From an uncultured Burkholderiales bacterium (GTDB lineage: Bacteria > Pseudomonadota > Gammaproteobacteria > Burkholderiales > Burkholderiaceae_C): 64,000 nt of DNA. The notes under the pieces were generated by a model. It was not told where the DNA came from, did not search any database, and saw nothing but the letters and a program-made list of their open reading frames with translations. Shown in pieces: positions 25,965 through 37,008 of the stretch; positions within the stretch are counted from its first letter, which is position 1; each line of letters starts with the position of its first letter. The stretch lies in contig CAIZHQ010000001.1 in assembly GCA_903932865.1 (NCBI GenBank), forward strand, positions 53,626 through 117,625. Direction: 5' to 3'. A program made the position numbers and the translations under genes.

Positions 25965-27977
25965 TCACGCGGCCAGCTTGAGCAGTTCGGCCCCATCGGC
26001 CACCTGATCTCCGAGGGCGTAAAGCAACTCGGCCACGGTGCCGTCATGCGGCGCTTGAATCGTGTGCTCCATCTTCATGGCTTCCATCACCGCGAGCGCC
26101 TGACCGGCTTTGACCCGGTCGCCCGCCTTGACGGCAAACGACACGACCTTGCCCGGCATCGGGGCCGTCAGACGCCCGCCTTCTTGGGCGACCTCTCCTG
26201 CATGGGCCAGCGGGTCAAGCACGGTGATGCGGGTCGCACCCTGAGGCGTGAAGAGGTATGCGGTTTCGCCTTGCCAGTCGAGCTGGCTCAAGCATCGAGG
26301 GGCGATGCCCCACTGCACCCACAAGCCCTCGCCATGGGCAGCAAAGCTCAGTACGCCAGATGCAGTTTCGTCGCCTTCCAGTGACAAGCTCAAAGCGCCG
26401 TCGTGCAAATAATTCAGACGGGCTGAGCGGGGCTGGTCTTGCCAGACAAATTCAAAGCGGCGCTGCGCCAAGCCGTGCGACTGCCAGCCATCGCGTCGAC
26501 TGAAGGGGTCTGCTCCTTCCAAGACTTTTTCGGCGTGCAAGGTGTGGGCCACCACCGCCGACACGGCAGCGGGCAGGCCCACAGTTTCTTGTTTGAACAG
26601 CACGGCGGCTTCGCGCTGTATCAGCGCGGTGTCGAGTTGGGCCGTGGCAAATGCCTGGCTGCGCACCACATGGCGCAGGAACTGCACGTTGGTGTTCAGG
26701 CCCACGATGTGGGTTTGCGCCAGCGCGGAGTCCAGACGTGCCAATGCTTGCTCGCGGGTGTCGCCGTGCACGATCAGCTTGGCCACCATCGAGTCGTAAA
26801 ACGGGCTGATGGTGTCGCCTTCGCGCACGCCATCGTCCACACGCAGCGTGCTTCGCTCAAAGCTGCTGGCTTGTGGTTTGCGGTAGACCTGCAGCGTGCC
26901 GGTGGCGGGCAGAAAATTGTTGTCGGGGTTCTCGGCGCAGATGCGCGCCTCAATGGCGTGGCCCTGGATGCGCAGCTGGTCCTGGCGCAAGGGCAGCGGC
27001 TCTCCACTGGCCACACGTAATTGCCATTCCACCAGGTCGAGACCGGTGATGGCTTCGGTCACCGGGTGCTCGACCTGCAAACGGGTGTTCATCTCCATGA
27101 AGAAAAACTTCATGGATTCGGGCTGGTCGTAGGCGGTTTGCTCGACGATGAATTCCACCGTCCCCGCGCCCACGTAGTTCACGGCCTTGGCAGCTGCCAC
27201 GGCAGCGGCGCCCATTTGTGCGCGCAACGTTTCGGTCATGCCAGGGGCTGGTGCTTCTTCCAAGACTTTTTGGTGACGGCGCTGCACCGAGCAGTCGCGC
27301 TCAAACAAATATACGCAGTTGCCCTGCGTGTCGCCAAAAACTTGAATTTCGATGTGGCGCGGGCGTTGCACGTATTTTTCGATCAGCACCGCATCGCTGC
27401 CAAAACTGTTGATGGCCTCGCGTTTGCACGATGCCAGGGCTGCGGCAAAGTCTTCGGACTTTTCCACCACGCGCATGCCCTTGCCGCCACCGCCTGCGCT
27501 GGCCTTGATGAGGGCGGGGTAACCGATGCGGTCGGCCTCGCGCTGCAACAGCGCCGGGTCTTGGTCAGCACCGTGGTAGCCGGGCACCAGCGGCACACCG
27601 GCAGACTCCATCAAGCGCTTGGACTCGGCTTTGAGGCCCATCGCCAAAATGGCCGATGCGGGCGGGCCGATGAACACCAGACCGGCTGCGGCGCAGGCCT
27701 TGGCAAAGTCTTCGTTCTCACTCAAAAAGCCATAGCCAGGGTGCACCGCCTCAGCACCGGTGTCTTTGGCCGCTTGCAAAATGCGCTCCCAACGCAAATA
27801 GCTGTCCTTGGGCGCTGAGCCCCCCACATGCACAGCTTCGTCGCAGTCCTGCACATGCTTGGCCCCGGCGTCGGCATCCGAGTAAACGGCCACGGTCTGG
27901 ATGTCCATGCGGCGGGCCGTTGCTGCCACGCGGCAGGCGATTTCGCCTCGGTTGGCGATCAAGATTTTCTTAAACAT
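25965..27977 (-). CDS. liuD: 3-methylcrotonyl-CoA carboxylase alpha subunit (biotin carboxylase + BCCP)
   Basis: 670 residues. Biotin carboxylase domain (MFKKILIANRGEIACRV; ATP-grasp loop SAGGGGKGMRVV; EMNTRLQVEHPVTE) then a C-terminal biotinyl domain with EAMKMEH, whose Lys carries biotin. With the beta subunit at 31219 it carboxylates 3-methylcrotonyl-CoA to 3-methylglutaconyl-CoA. I chose the ATG at 27977, matching the family MFKKILIANRGE and preceded by GGAGAA; an in-frame start 27 bp upstream overlaps the neighbouring hydrolase. The 151 bp between this gene and the GhrA-like gene holds nothing I can identify. Confidence 0.95.
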   Translation of the reverse strand: MFKKILIANRGEIACRVAATARRMDIQTVAVYSDADAGAKHVQDCDEAVHVGGSAPKDSYLRWERILQAAKDTGAEAVHPGYGFLSENEDFAKACAAAGLVFIGPPASAILAMGLKAESKRLMESAGVPLVPGYHGADQDPALLQREADRIGYPALIKASAGGGGKGMRVVEKSEDFAAALASCKREAINSFGSDAVLIEKYVQRPRHIEIQVFGDTQGNCVYLFERDCSVQRRHQKVLEEAPAPGMTETLRAQMGAAAVAAAKAVNYVGAGTVEFIVEQTAYDQPESMKFFFMEMNTRLQVEHPVTEAITGLDLVEWQLRVASGEPLPLRQDQLRIQGHAIEARICAENPDNNFLPATGTLQVYRKPQASSFERSTLRVDDGVREGDTISPFYDSMVAKLIVHGDTREQALARLDSALAQTHIVGLNTNVQFLRHVVRSQAFATAQLDTALIQREAAVLFKQETVGLPAAVSAVVAHTLHAEKVLEGADPFSRRDGWQSHGLAQRRFEFVWQDQPRSARLNYLHDGALSLSLEGDETASGVLSFAAHGEGLWVQWGIAPRCLSQLDWQGETAYLFTPQGATRITVLDPLAHAGEVAQEGGRLTAPMPGKVVSFAVKAGDRVKAGQALAVMEAMKMEHTIQAPHDGTVAELLYALGDQVADGAELLKLAA

Positions 27978-27978
27978 G

Positions 27979-29136
27979 TCAGTTTCTCCAAACCACTTGG
28001 TCATCTACGGCATACAACTTACAGGTGATGCCACGGCGTGCTTGGCAAAAACCCAGGGCGCGACCCACGGCCCAATCGCCCGTGGCAAAGCCCGCGCCAC
28101 CTGGGCCGATGGCAAAGGCGCGGGGGGAAGGACTGGCCAGAAAACGGCTGTACAGACCTTGCCGGGTCTCGGCACCCACTGGCACTTTGTCGATCTCGTC
28201 CACTTGGGCAAAACCACTCGGGGTGGGCACTGACGGCAACGCGGGCTGGGTGTAACCGGCCTTGGCCAGAAAAGCATCTACCCAAGGCACCCAACGGTCC
28301 ATGTCGATGCTGAACCCCGAATGACCATCCTGACCCACGGGCGCGAGTTGCCGAAACTCGGCTTGCCCACCACCGTCAAGCCAAGCCCGGTGCCAGTCAC
28401 GCGGCGCTTGCGCACCCCAGAACAAATCGTTTTCCCAATACAGCCACAGCATGGGCACTCGGGCTTGGGCTGCTCGGGCTTTCCAGAGACGTTCAATCTG
28501 CTTAGCAGCGCACGATTGGCCTGGACGGGACACAGGATCTCCCCCGGTGCCGCCCGCAAAATTAATGGCCCCTTGCAAGCCTGCCGGGTTGCGCCAGGCC
28601 GTCGCCACCGTGGTCAAGCCACCCACCGATTGACCCATGACCCACCACCGTGAAGCGTCGACGAATGGCAAGTTGCGCGCAAATTCAGCCACCGCAATCA
28701 CTTGGTCCGATGCGGCCAGGCTCATGGGTTCGATGCGGGGCTGACTGCAGCCGCCATTGGTTTCCGGGTCAAAACCATCGTGGGTTTCGCCATAGCCCAC
28801 ACGCGTGGGCACCATCACCACAAAACCTTTGCCCACAAAATAGCGGGCCTGTTGCTCAAACCGAAAGCGTGTCGGCTGGGCCATTTTCTCGCGGCTGGTG
28901 GCGCGGCCATGGTTGAGCACCACCATCGGAAATGGCCCATCCCCTGTGGGCTTGAACACTGTCACGGGTATCTGGCGCTGCTCGCGGCGGCCGTAAAGGT
29001 CCTGCACAGAAACCGGAATACGGTGAACGACTTCATGCAGGTCTTTGGCGACCGGCAATTCGGCAGGGGCCTGCGCGTGTGCCCACATCGCCCACCAGCA
29101 GCAGCCAAACCGAAAGATGCCTTGAAGAAATTTCAT
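27979..29136 (-). CDS. Secreted alpha/beta hydrolase (dienelactone-hydrolase-like)
   Basis: 385 residues with a signal peptide (MKFLQGIFRFGCCWWAMWAHA, cleaved near AHA-QA). The alpha/beta fold shows VVLNHGRATSREK (oxyanion region) and VMGQSVGGLTT, the nucleophile elbow with Ser; the catalytic His is likely in GQDGHSGFS. Export sets it apart from the cytosolic CoA enzymes around it. It lies in the operon between the hydratase (10 bp gap) and mccA (1 bp gap). It may release a leucine-derived or ester substrate outside the membrane, which is speculative. Confidence 0.8.
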   Translation of the reverse strand: MKFLQGIFRFGCCWWAMWAHAQAPAELPVAKDLHEVVHRIPVSVQDLYGRREQRQIPVTVFKPTGDGPFPMVVLNHGRATSREKMAQPTRFRFEQQARYFVGKGFVVMVPTRVGYGETHDGFDPETNGGCSQPRIEPMSLAASDQVIAVAEFARNLPFVDASRWWVMGQSVGGLTTVATAWRNPAGLQGAINFAGGTGGDPVSRPGQSCAAKQIERLWKARAAQARVPMLWLYWENDLFWGAQAPRDWHRAWLDGGGQAEFRQLAPVGQDGHSGFSIDMDRWVPWVDAFLAKAGYTQPALPSVPTPSGFAQVDEIDKVPVGAETRQGLYSRFLASPSPRAFAIGPGGAGFATGDWAVGRALGFCQARRGITCKLYAVDDQVVWRN

Positions 29137-29146
29137 GTCCGGACTT

Positions 29147-29932
29147 TCAAAGCATCAGCCAATTGGGTTTTCTTTTTTGCAAAAAGGACTGAACGCCCTC
29201 CTTGCCTTCGCTGCTGGCACGGATGTCGGCGATGCCCGCCACCGTCTGCGCCACCAGCGCTTCGTTGATCTCGCGTTCGGCCACGTCCTGCAACAGCTTT
29301 TTGCAAGCACGCACAGCGTGGGGGCTGGCACTCACCAGCGCTTGGGTCAGCTCGGCCACTTTGGCGTCCAGCGCTTCAGCCTTTGCCACCTCATGCACCA
29401 GACCGATGCGGTGCGCTTCGGCAGCACTGAAACGTTCGGCCGTCAAGAAGTAACGGTGCGCCGCACGCGCGCCCATGGCGCGGATCACATAGGGGCTGAT
29501 GGTGGCAGGGATCAGGCCCAGCTTGACCTCGCTCAGGCAATAGTTCGCTGTGTCCACACTCACGGCCATGTCACACGCCGCCACCAGACCCATGCCACCG
29601 GCATACACATCGCCTTGCACGCGGGCTATGGTCGGCTGCGGGCATTCGTAAATGGCTCTCAGCATGGCGGCCAACTCGCCCGCATCGGCCAGGTTTTCTT
29701 CGCGGGTGTAGTCGGCCATGCGGCGCATCCAGTTCAGGTCTGCGCCTGCGCAAAACGCGGGGCCCTCAGCGGCCAGCACCACGCAGCGCACAGCCGCATT
29801 TTGAGCCACCGTAAGGAATGCGTTTTTCAGCTCGGCAATGACGTCGTCATTGAAGGCGTTGCGCACATCGGGGCGCGACAGCGTGATGGTGTGCACGCCG
29901 CCTTGGTTTGAAAATGTCAGTGCTGCACTCAT
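29147..29932 (-). CDS. liuC: Enoyl-CoA hydratase, probable methylglutaconyl-CoA hydratase
   Basis: 261 residues of the crotonase superfamily: TITLSRPDVRNAFNDDVIAEL, LAAEGPAFCAGADLNWMRRM (oxyanion hole) and GDVYAGGMGLVAACDMAVS. Family and operon context support hydration of 3-methylglutaconyl-CoA to HMG-CoA. I chose the ATG at 29932, which overlaps the DinB gene stop by 4 bp; an upstream in-frame start lies inside that gene. DLNWMRRM, rather than DL.WM alone, is typical of LiuC-type hydratases. Confidence 0.9.
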   Translation of the reverse strand: MSAALTFSNQGGVHTITLSRPDVRNAFNDDVIAELKNAFLTVAQNAAVRCVVLAAEGPAFCAGADLNWMRRMADYTREENLADAGELAAMLRAIYECPQPTIARVQGDVYAGGMGLVAACDMAVSVDTANYCLSEVKLGLIPATISPYVIRAMGARAAHRYFLTAERFSAAEAHRIGLVHEVAKAEALDAKVAELTQALVSASPHAVRACKKLLQDVAEREINEALVAQTVAGIADIRASSEGKEGVQSFLQKRKPNWLML

Positions 29933-30462
29933 GCTTTGGGCGCCTGTTCTGCTTGAAGAAAATAAACCATGTCGAGCTCCGGACAAGGCTGGCCCATGGC
30001 GGTGAGCGCCGCCGTGATCTGGCCACGGTGGTGGGTGGCGTGGTTGAAGACATGCGCCAAGCTGGCCGTAAACGGCAAAGACTGGGGCACGCCCTTGCTG
30101 GTTTGGTAGTCCAGATGCCCATCAAAGCGCTCAGCAGGCCAGCTGGCGATCAGGGGCGTCCAGTTGGCCGAGCCGCCCTTGAGCGCCTGCGACAAGCGTT
30201 CACGATCAGGTTCAATTTCGGCATCCAGCGCCAGCACAGGCGACGCGCCTTTGGCAAAACGCGCATACCAAAGCAGGTGTTCGGCCACCAGCAGGTGGTT
30301 CAACGTGCCGTGGATGCTTTTGAAAAACAGGCCCACGTCGCGCCGGTAATCTGCATCCGACACAAGCGAGACCGCTTCGAGCAGGCGGTGCGTGGCCCAG
30401 ACGTGGTAACGCGCTTGCATGTTGAAGTGGCTGTGCCAGGTGGATGTGTTCATTGTGGCCAT
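29929..30462 (-). CDS. DinB-family protein
   Basis: 177 residues. A four-helix DinB/YfiT-like fold is indicated by NMQARYHVWATHRLLEA, the metal-binding His in GTLNHLLVAEHLLW and the HATHHRGQ motif near residue 140. DinB proteins are metal-dependent enzymes, some of them thiol transferases; the name does not imply DNA damage. AGGAGG lies 9-14 bp upstream of the ATG at 30462. It overlaps the hydratase by 4 bp and the VapC 3' end by 13 bp. Confidence 0.88.
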   Translation of the reverse strand: MATMNTSTWHSHFNMQARYHVWATHRLLEAVSLVSDADYRRDVGLFFKSIHGTLNHLLVAEHLLWYARFAKGASPVLALDAEIEPDRERLSQALKGGSANWTPLIASWPAERFDGHLDYQTSKGVPQSLPFTASLAHVFNHATHHRGQITAALTAMGQPCPELDMVYFLQAEQAPKA

Positions 30463-30857
30463 GTCTCCAGTCCTCCTAAAGTTTTGAGCGATTCAAAGTC
30501 GGCGTCGCGGTGCAGCAGGGTGTGGCGGTGCGTCATGCAGTAGCTGGCCAGCAGCACGTCGATGGGGCTGTGCACGGTGCGGCCAGATTGGCGCAACCGT
30601 TGATAGAGTGTGGCCGCCTGCAGGGCGTTATCGAGGCCACCAATTTCCACCACCTCCAAGTCCAGCAGGAGGTCACGCACCCGGGCCTGGGCACTGACTG
30701 TGGAGAAGCCTCGTACCACTTCAAAAATAACCAGGTCGGCAACACCAATGTCGGGCGGTCCATCTTCCCCAGTGAGCCAGCGCTTTAACTGTTGGGTCTG
30801 TGGGTTGATCGTGCCTCTAAAGTGATCGATCAGCACGCTGGAGTCCACCAAAATCAT
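30450..30857 (-). CDS. vapC: VapC-type toxin, PIN-domain ribonuclease
   Basis: 135 residues. PIN-domain acidic residues are visible: ILVDSSVLID (Asp5), VADLVIFEVVRG (Glu), SPIDVLLASYC (Asp) and LLHRDADFE. VapC toxins cleave tRNA or rRNA and are held inactive by VapB. The start overlaps the antitoxin stop by 4 bp, the classical TA coupling. The pair interrupts the liu operon between the mccB-like and dinB genes. Confidence 0.88.
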   Translation of the reverse strand: MILVDSSVLIDHFRGTINPQTQQLKRWLTGEDGPPDIGVADLVIFEVVRGFSTVSAQARVRDLLLDLEVVEIGGLDNALQAATLYQRLRQSGRTVHSPIDVLLASYCMTHRHTLLHRDADFESLKTLGGLETWPQ

Positions 30858-31174
30858 GTTGACTTGCCTTTCCCACGCAGCTTGGTTTGAGTGCCTGCTT
30901 GGGATTTCCCAGCTTTAACAGCTTGCTTGACCGCATATGTAGCAGCAGGTTCTTGCACGGTCTCTGCAAGTTGCCTCTCTTCGCGCGCCTTGGCCCAGGC
31001 TTCGTCTGAGTCGTCCCAAAACAAAGTGCCACGCGCGGCCAACAACGCTGCATAAGCCTTCTTGCGCTTGAGCAGGCGCAAGCCCTCTTCGACCGCGTCC
31101 CTCTTTGTCTTGAAATCACCCGAGGCCATGACATCGGCCATGAGCTTGTCGTCGATCACGATGTTGGTGCGCAT
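30854..31174 (-). CDS. vapB: VapB-type antitoxin
   Basis: 106 residues. The N-terminus MRTNIVIDDKLMADVMASGD followed by KTKRDAVEEGLRLLKRKKA is the VapB ribbon-helix-helix family pattern. It is longer than usual, with a basic C-terminal extension (KAGKSQAGTQTKLRGKGKST). It precedes vapC with ATGA overlap, and a perfect inverted repeat at 31191-31218 lies 16 bp upstream of the start, the expected place for autoregulation. Confidence 0.85.
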   Translation of the reverse strand: MRTNIVIDDKLMADVMASGDFKTKRDAVEEGLRLLKRKKAYAALLAARGTLFWDDSDEAWAKAREERQLAETVQEPAATYAVKQAVKAGKSQAGTQTKLRGKGKST

Positions 31175-31190
31175 GTCAAATCTCCCTGAA

Positions 31191-31218
31191 TGTGTATGAA
31201 TTCACAAAATCATACACA
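31191..31218 (-). promoter_or_regulatory. Inverted-repeat operator of the vapBC module
   Basis: TGTGTATGA (31191-31199) and TCATACACA (31210-31218) are perfect reverse complements with a 10 bp spacer, 16 bp upstream of the vapB start and directly abutting the mccB-like stop codon at 31219. The position fits VapBC autorepression and marks the module boundary. Confidence 0.65.
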
Positions 31219-32826
<1,608 letters not shown>

Positions 32827-32925
32827 GGCAGGTCCTCGGCTGTCTCTGTTGGCCACCAGCATAAAGCGAGGTGCCCTGAAACATCACGCCATGCAGGTTG
32901 CAAATCCTGCCAAAATACGCCCTAC

Positions 32926-33948
32926 ATGAACTTGACTTCCCCGACCTCCCGAGCTGAAACACCGATCGCCTTCATTGCAGCCATGGTCAAGGCCTACACC
33001 GACCGCGGGATGGACCCGGCCGGGGCGCTTCGAAGAGCACAAATCACGCCAGAATTATTGGCGCAACCCGATGCGCGTGTGACCGCACTGCAAATGGAAT
33101 GGATGAGCGAAGCGGCCATGCGCGAGCTGGACGACGAGGCCCTGGGCTGGTTCAGCCGCCGCCTGCCTTGGGGCAGCTACGGCATGCTGGTGCGCGCCTC
33201 ACTGACCGCCCCCACTCTGGGTGTGGCACTGGCCCGCTGGTGCCGCCACCACGGCCTGCTGACCGACGACATCCACCTGCAAGTGAGCCCGTCGCAGGGC
33301 GTGGCCAGCCTGCAATTGACCGAGCAACGCGAACTGGGCACTTTGCAGGAATTTGCCGTGGTCTCGGTGCTGCGCAATGCTTTGGGCGTGGCCTGCTGGT
33401 TGACCGATTCGCGCATCCCCTTGCTGCAAACCACGCTGCGCTTTGCCCCACCGCCCCATGCCGACAGTTACCGCGTGCTGTTTGATGGCCCCACGCAGTT
33501 CAACGCGCCCACAAACAGCCTGCAGTTCGATGCGGGCTACCTGAGCCTGCCGGTGCGCCGTGACGAGGCTGCTCTGCAGCGCATGCTGCAACGCGCCCTG
33601 TTGCTCACGGTGCGCCCTTACCGGCGCGACCGTCTGCTGGTTGAAAAAGTGCGCCAAACCCTGGCCGAACACCCCGAGCACAGCCGCAACGCCGACGACC
33701 TGGCGGCTTGGCTCAACCTGTCACCGCGCACCCTGCACCGGCAACTCAAAGAAGAAGGTGCGAGCTTGCAGCAGCTCAAAGACGCCGTGCGCCGCGACCT
33801 GGCCACCGACCTGCTGCTGCGCACGCAGCGCCCCATCAAACAGATCGCCGCCGAGGTGGGCTTTCAAAACGAGAAGAGCTTCATGCGGGCGTTCAAGGGC
33901 TGGATCGGGCAAACACCCGAAGAATTCAGGCTGGCCAAAGCCCCATGA
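32926..33948 (+). CDS. AraC-family transcriptional regulator
   Basis: 340 residues. An Arabinose_bd-like N-terminal effector/dimerisation domain (about 15-210) and a C-terminal AraC double HTH: DLAAWLNLSPRTLHRQLKEE and IKQIAAEVGFQNEKSFMRAF. Divergence from the carboxylase beta gene across only 99 bp makes it the best candidate regulator of that half of the liu cluster, alongside the MerR regulator at 44494. The gap contains GCAGG-N8-CCTGC at 32893-32910, which could be its site but is short. Confidence 0.88.
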   Translation: MNLTSPTSRAETPIAFIAAMVKAYTDRGMDPAGALRRAQITPELLAQPDARVTALQMEWMSEAAMRELDDEALGWFSRRLPWGSYGMLVRASLTAPTLGVALARWCRHHGLLTDDIHLQVSPSQGVASLQLTEQRELGTLQEFAVVSVLRNALGVACWLTDSRIPLLQTTLRFAPPPHADSYRVLFDGPTQFNAPTNSLQFDAGYLSLPVRRDEAALQRMLQRALLLTVRPYRRDRLLVEKVRQTLAEHPEHSRNADDLAAWLNLSPRTLHRQLKEEGASLQQLKDAVRRDLATDLLLRTQRPIKQIAAEVGFQNEKSFMRAFKGWIGQTPEEFRLAKAP

Positions 33949-33954
33949 GAGGTA

Positions 33955-33968
33955 CCGGCCTATGCCGG
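33955..33968. terminator. Short hairpin between convergent genes
   Basis: CCGGC-CTAT-GCCGG between the AraC stop (33948) and the HAD phosphatase stop (33971). There is no T-run; weak candidate terminator. Confidence 0.35.
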
Positions 33969-33970
33969 AC

Positions 33971-34618
33971 TTAAGCCAGACGCAGCGCGTGCATGCCGGT
34001 GAACACCCGCTGCGCGCCGGCCTTCAACAGAGGCCCATGCTCGGCAGGCGGTGCCGCATAGGCCCACACCGTGGCCCCCGCAGCCACACCCGCTGTGATG
34101 CCCACGGTGGTGTCTTCCACCACCAGACAGCGCGCCGGGTCGACCTGCAGATGTGCCGCAGCGGCCAGGTACACATCGGGGTGAGGCTTGCTGCGCGGCA
34201 TCTCATGCCCACTGAAAATGCGGCCAGCAAAAAAATCCATCAAGCCCACCTGCTTGAGCATCATCTCGACCTTGAACCGGTCTGCCCCCGAAGCCACCGC
34301 GATGCGACCCTGGCAGTGGTCGTGCAGGTGCGCCACCGCTTCGTGCACGCCTTCGATGGCGGTGATGCTTTGCGTGAGGCGCTCGTTGCGCCGGGCAAAA
34401 AACTGCTCCAGCCACGCATCGGTGAGCGGCTGACCGGTGTGGGCCTCGATGGTGGTGCGCTGACTTTTGACGGTGTGGCCCACAAAGCGCTGCATGCACT
34501 CGGCCAGCGACATGCGCCAGCCTTGCTCTTCAAACATGTCACGCAGCACGCCGCAGGTGATGGCTTCGCTGTCCACCAGCACGCCGTCGCAGTCAAACAA
34601 AATGGCTTCAAAGTTCAT
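33971..34618 (-). CDS. HAD-IA phosphatase (beta-phosphoglucomutase/GS1-like)
   Basis: 215 residues. Motif I is LFDCDGVLVDSE, motif II is VASGAD, the conserved Lys is in PRSKPHPDVYL, and motif IV is LVVEDTTVGITA. Subclass IA with a helical cap; substrates are typically small sugar phosphates or phosphoglycolate. Start chosen at 34618 (MNFEAILFDCD); an ATG at 34630 adds four residues. Neither has a good Shine-Dalgarno. Convergent with the AraC gene; no obvious link to leucine catabolism. Confidence 0.85.
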   Translation of the reverse strand: MNFEAILFDCDGVLVDSEAITCGVLRDMFEEQGWRMSLAECMQRFVGHTVKSQRTTIEAHTGQPLTDAWLEQFFARRNERLTQSITAIEGVHEAVAHLHDHCQGRIAVASGADRFKVEMMLKQVGLMDFFAGRIFSGHEMPRSKPHPDVYLAAAAHLQVDPARCLVVEDTTVGITAGVAAGATVWAYAAPPAEHGPLLKAGAQRVFTGMHALRLA

Positions 34619-34678
34619 GGGAGCGATCATACGAGGTGATCTCGGTGCGCAGTTTTATAGCTTGGAACAAAACCACCT

Positions 34679-35068
34679 TCACAACTCATCACCATCCACA
34701 TAAAACCATCGCCGGTCCTCGCGCACAAAGCGGCTGCGTTCGTGCTGACGCACCGCTTTGCCGCTCACCCGAAAGCGCGCAACAAATTCGACCTCGGCGG
34801 TGTCAGTGCCTGTCACACGGTGCTGCTTGATCTCCAAGCCCAACCATTTGCCACCTGTTTCGAGCGTCAGCTCAGCAGGACGTTGGCTGCTGTGCCAAGT
34901 GGCCAGCAGATAAGGCACATCGCCCCGCACAAAAGCGCTGTAGCGCGAGCGCATCAGGCTTTCGGCATCGGGGGCGGGTGCACCTGAGTGGAGCGGGCCG
35001 CAGCAAGCGGCCAGGGTCATCGCCTGGCCTTTGGCCGTGGTACGGCCGCAAGGGCAAGGTGCCGCCAT
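34679..35068 (-). CDS. YchJ-family (UPF0225) protein
   Basis: 129 residues. N-terminal Cys motif ([10 protein letters not shown] ... CCGPLHSG) resembling an SEC-C zinc module, then the YchJ core [20 protein letters not shown] and the NTF2-like [20 protein letters not shown]. Function is unknown in the family. I chose ATG 35068, overlapping the rhodanese stop by one base (TGATG) and placing the Cys motif at the N-terminus. Confidence 0.88.
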   Translation of the reverse strand: MAAPCPCGRTTAKGQAMTLAACCGPLHSGAPAPDAESLMRSRYSAFVRGDVPYLLATWHSSQRPAELTLETGGKWLGLEIKQHRVTGTDTAEVEFVARFRVSGKAVRQHERSRFVREDRRWFYVDGDEL

Positions 35069-35499
35069 CAGTGGCTTTTGCGCGCCGCACTTTCGGCCTT
35101 GTGTTGCTCCATGGTGACCATCGGCGCCGCGGCTTTTTTCCAGGCGGTGAATCCACCATCGATGTGGGCCACGTTGGTCATGCCCATGTCTTGCAGGGTT
35201 TTGGTGGCCAGGGCGCTGCGCCAGCCTGCGCCGCAAAACAAGATGAACTGCTTGCCCTCGTCGGCGAACACAGGTTTGAAGTAGGGCGAAGCCGGGTCTA
35301 CCCAAAACTCGAGCATGCCGCGCGGGGCCAGCAAAGCGCCAGGCACTGTGCCTTCACGCTCCAATTCACGCGGGTCACGGATGTCGACGATCTGCACGTT
35401 CGGGTCGCTCATTCGGGCCCGAACCGCTTGCACGCTGTGCGTAGTGACCTGGGCCATGGCTTCGTCCACGAGCGCTTGGAATCCTTTGGTGATGGGCAT
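35068..35499 (-). CDS. Rhodanese-domain sulfurtransferase
   Basis: 143 residues, a single rhodanese domain. [20 protein letters not shown] and the active-site loop [12 protein letters not shown], where Cys carries the persulfide. The C-terminal helix is basic ([13 protein letters not shown]). It transfers sulfane sulfur to cyanide or a thiophilic acceptor. Coupled to YchJ by a one-base overlap; AAGGAGACAACC precedes the ATG. Confidence 0.92.
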   Translation of the reverse strand: MPITKGFQALVDEAMAQVTTHSVQAVRARMSDPNVQIVDIRDPRELEREGTVPGALLAPRGMLEFWVDPASPYFKPVFADEGKQFILFCGAGWRSALATKTLQDMGMTNVAHIDGGFTAWKKAAAPMVTMEQHKAESAARKSH

Positions 35500-35544
35500 G
35501 GTTGTCTCCTTGTGTGTACTGAATAGCGCCGCATGAGGGTGGGT

Positions 35545-37008
35545 TTATTTTCGCCAAAAATGTGCGCTGAACAAGACCAGCACCGACAGCAACTCCAGGC
35601 GGCCCAGCAGCATGGCAAAGGTCAGCACGCCCAGTTGAAAGGGGTTGAGGCCGCCGTAGTTGCCCGAGGGCCCCACTTCACCCAGCCCCGGGCCGATGTT
35701 GTTGACGGTGGCGATCACCGCAGAAAACGCGGTGACGATGTCCATGCCACTGAGCAAGAGCAACATGCTCAGGCCCATGGTGGCACCACCATAAATGAGC
35801 ATGAAGCCCAGCACCGCCGTCATGACCGACATGGGCAGGATCCCACCGCCCAGCGTGACCGGATTGATGACGCGGGGGTGGATGATGCGCACCAGCTCGC
35901 GGCGCGCCTGTTTGACCAGCAAGATCATGCGCACCATCTTGATGCCGCCGCCGGTGGAGCCCGCGCAAGAGACAAAGCAGCCCAAGAACATCAGCAAGAC
36001 CGGCGCAAACACGGGCCACAGCGCGTAGTCGGTGGCCGCATAGCCAGTGGTCGTGGCCAGTGACACGACATGGAAAGCGCTCACGCGCAGAGCTTGGGTC
36101 CAGTCGCTGTAAACGCCATGGGCCATCAACAAACCCGTCAGGAGTAAAGTGGCCAAGACCAGCACACCAAAGTAAGTGCGAATTTCATGGTCATTGGTGA
36201 CGGGCTTGAGCGACAGGGTGCGCAGCACCACAAAGTAGCGCACAAAGCTGATGCCTGCCAGAGTCATGAAGACGATGGCAACAGCTTCAATCAAGGGTGA
36301 GTTGAAATGCGCAAAGCTGGCATCGTAGGAAGAAAATCCGCCCAAGCCCATGGTGGTGCACATGTGCATGAAGGCATCGGCCCAGCTCATGCCCGCCCAA
36401 CGATAGGCCAACAGGCAAGCGCCTGAAAACACAAAATACACGCCCCACAGGCCTCGCGCCGTCTCGGAAATACGTGGCGTGAATTTGGTGTCTTTCATGG
36501 GGCCGGGGGTTTCGGCCTTGTACAGCTGAACGCCGCCCAGACCCAGCATGGGCAGCACCGCCACCACCAGCAGCATGATGCCCAAACCACCGATGAGTTG
36601 CAAAAAACAGCGCCAGATGTTCACCGACACAGGCAAGTGTTCCAGCCCCGACAAGGCCGTGGCACCGGTGGCCGTGAGCGCGCTCATGGCTTCAAAGTAA
36701 GCCTTGAACCAAGTGATCTCGGGCACCAAAAACATCAGCGGCAAGGCCGAATAAGCCGGCAAAACCAGCCACACCATGTTGACCAGCAAAAAACCGTCTT
36801 TGGCCAGCAGTTCTCGGCGCTGGCGCTGCGTGATGGCCGCCAGCAGCAAGCCACTGGCTGCCGTCAGGCCAAAACCCGCCAGCCAGATCCACTGCAGATC
36901 ATGGTGATCCTCAAACCAGGCCCAGATGCCCGGCACCAAAAAAGTGACCGAGAAGGCGAGCAGGATGCGCGCCATCACCGACAGCACAGGGAAGAAGGTT
37001 TTGAGCAT
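35545..37008 (-). CDS. trkH: Trk potassium transporter membrane subunit TrkH
   Basis: 487 residues with about ten transmembrane segments and the four TrkH pore loops, including SALTATGATAL, MCTTMGLGGFSS and FVSCAGSTGGGIKMVR. It imports K+ under control of the RCK protein TrkA, whose gene is immediately upstream with a one-base overlap, so both are expressed together. They separate the two halves of the liu cluster. Confidence 0.95.
   Translation of the reverse strand: MLKTFFPVLSVMARILLAFSVTFLVPGIWAWFEDHHDLQWIWLAGFGLTAASGLLLAAITQRQRRELLAKDGFLLVNMVWLVLPAYSALPLMFLVPEITWFKAYFEAMSALTATGATALSGLEHLPVSVNIWRCFLQLIGGLGIMLLVVAVLPMLGLGGVQLYKAETPGPMKDTKFTPRISETARGLWGVYFVFSGACLLAYRWAGMSWADAFMHMCTTMGLGGFSSYDASFAHFNSPLIEAVAIVFMTLAGISFVRYFVVLRTLSLKPVTNDHEIRTYFGVLVLATLLLTGLLMAHGVYSDWTQALRVSAFHVVSLATTTGYAATDYALWPVFAPVLLMFLGCFVSCAGSTGGGIKMVRMILLVKQARRELVRIIHPRVINPVTLGGGILPMSVMTAVLGFMLIYGGATMGLSMLLLLSGMDIVTAFSAVIATVNNIGPGLGEVGPSGNYGGLNPFQLGVLTFAMLLGRLELLSVLVLFSAHFWRK

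Noticed and set aside
25826..26047. 73-codon minus-strand frame in the gap before the carboxylase alpha gene
   Set aside because: Overlaps the real 3' end of the carboxylase in another frame and has no support.
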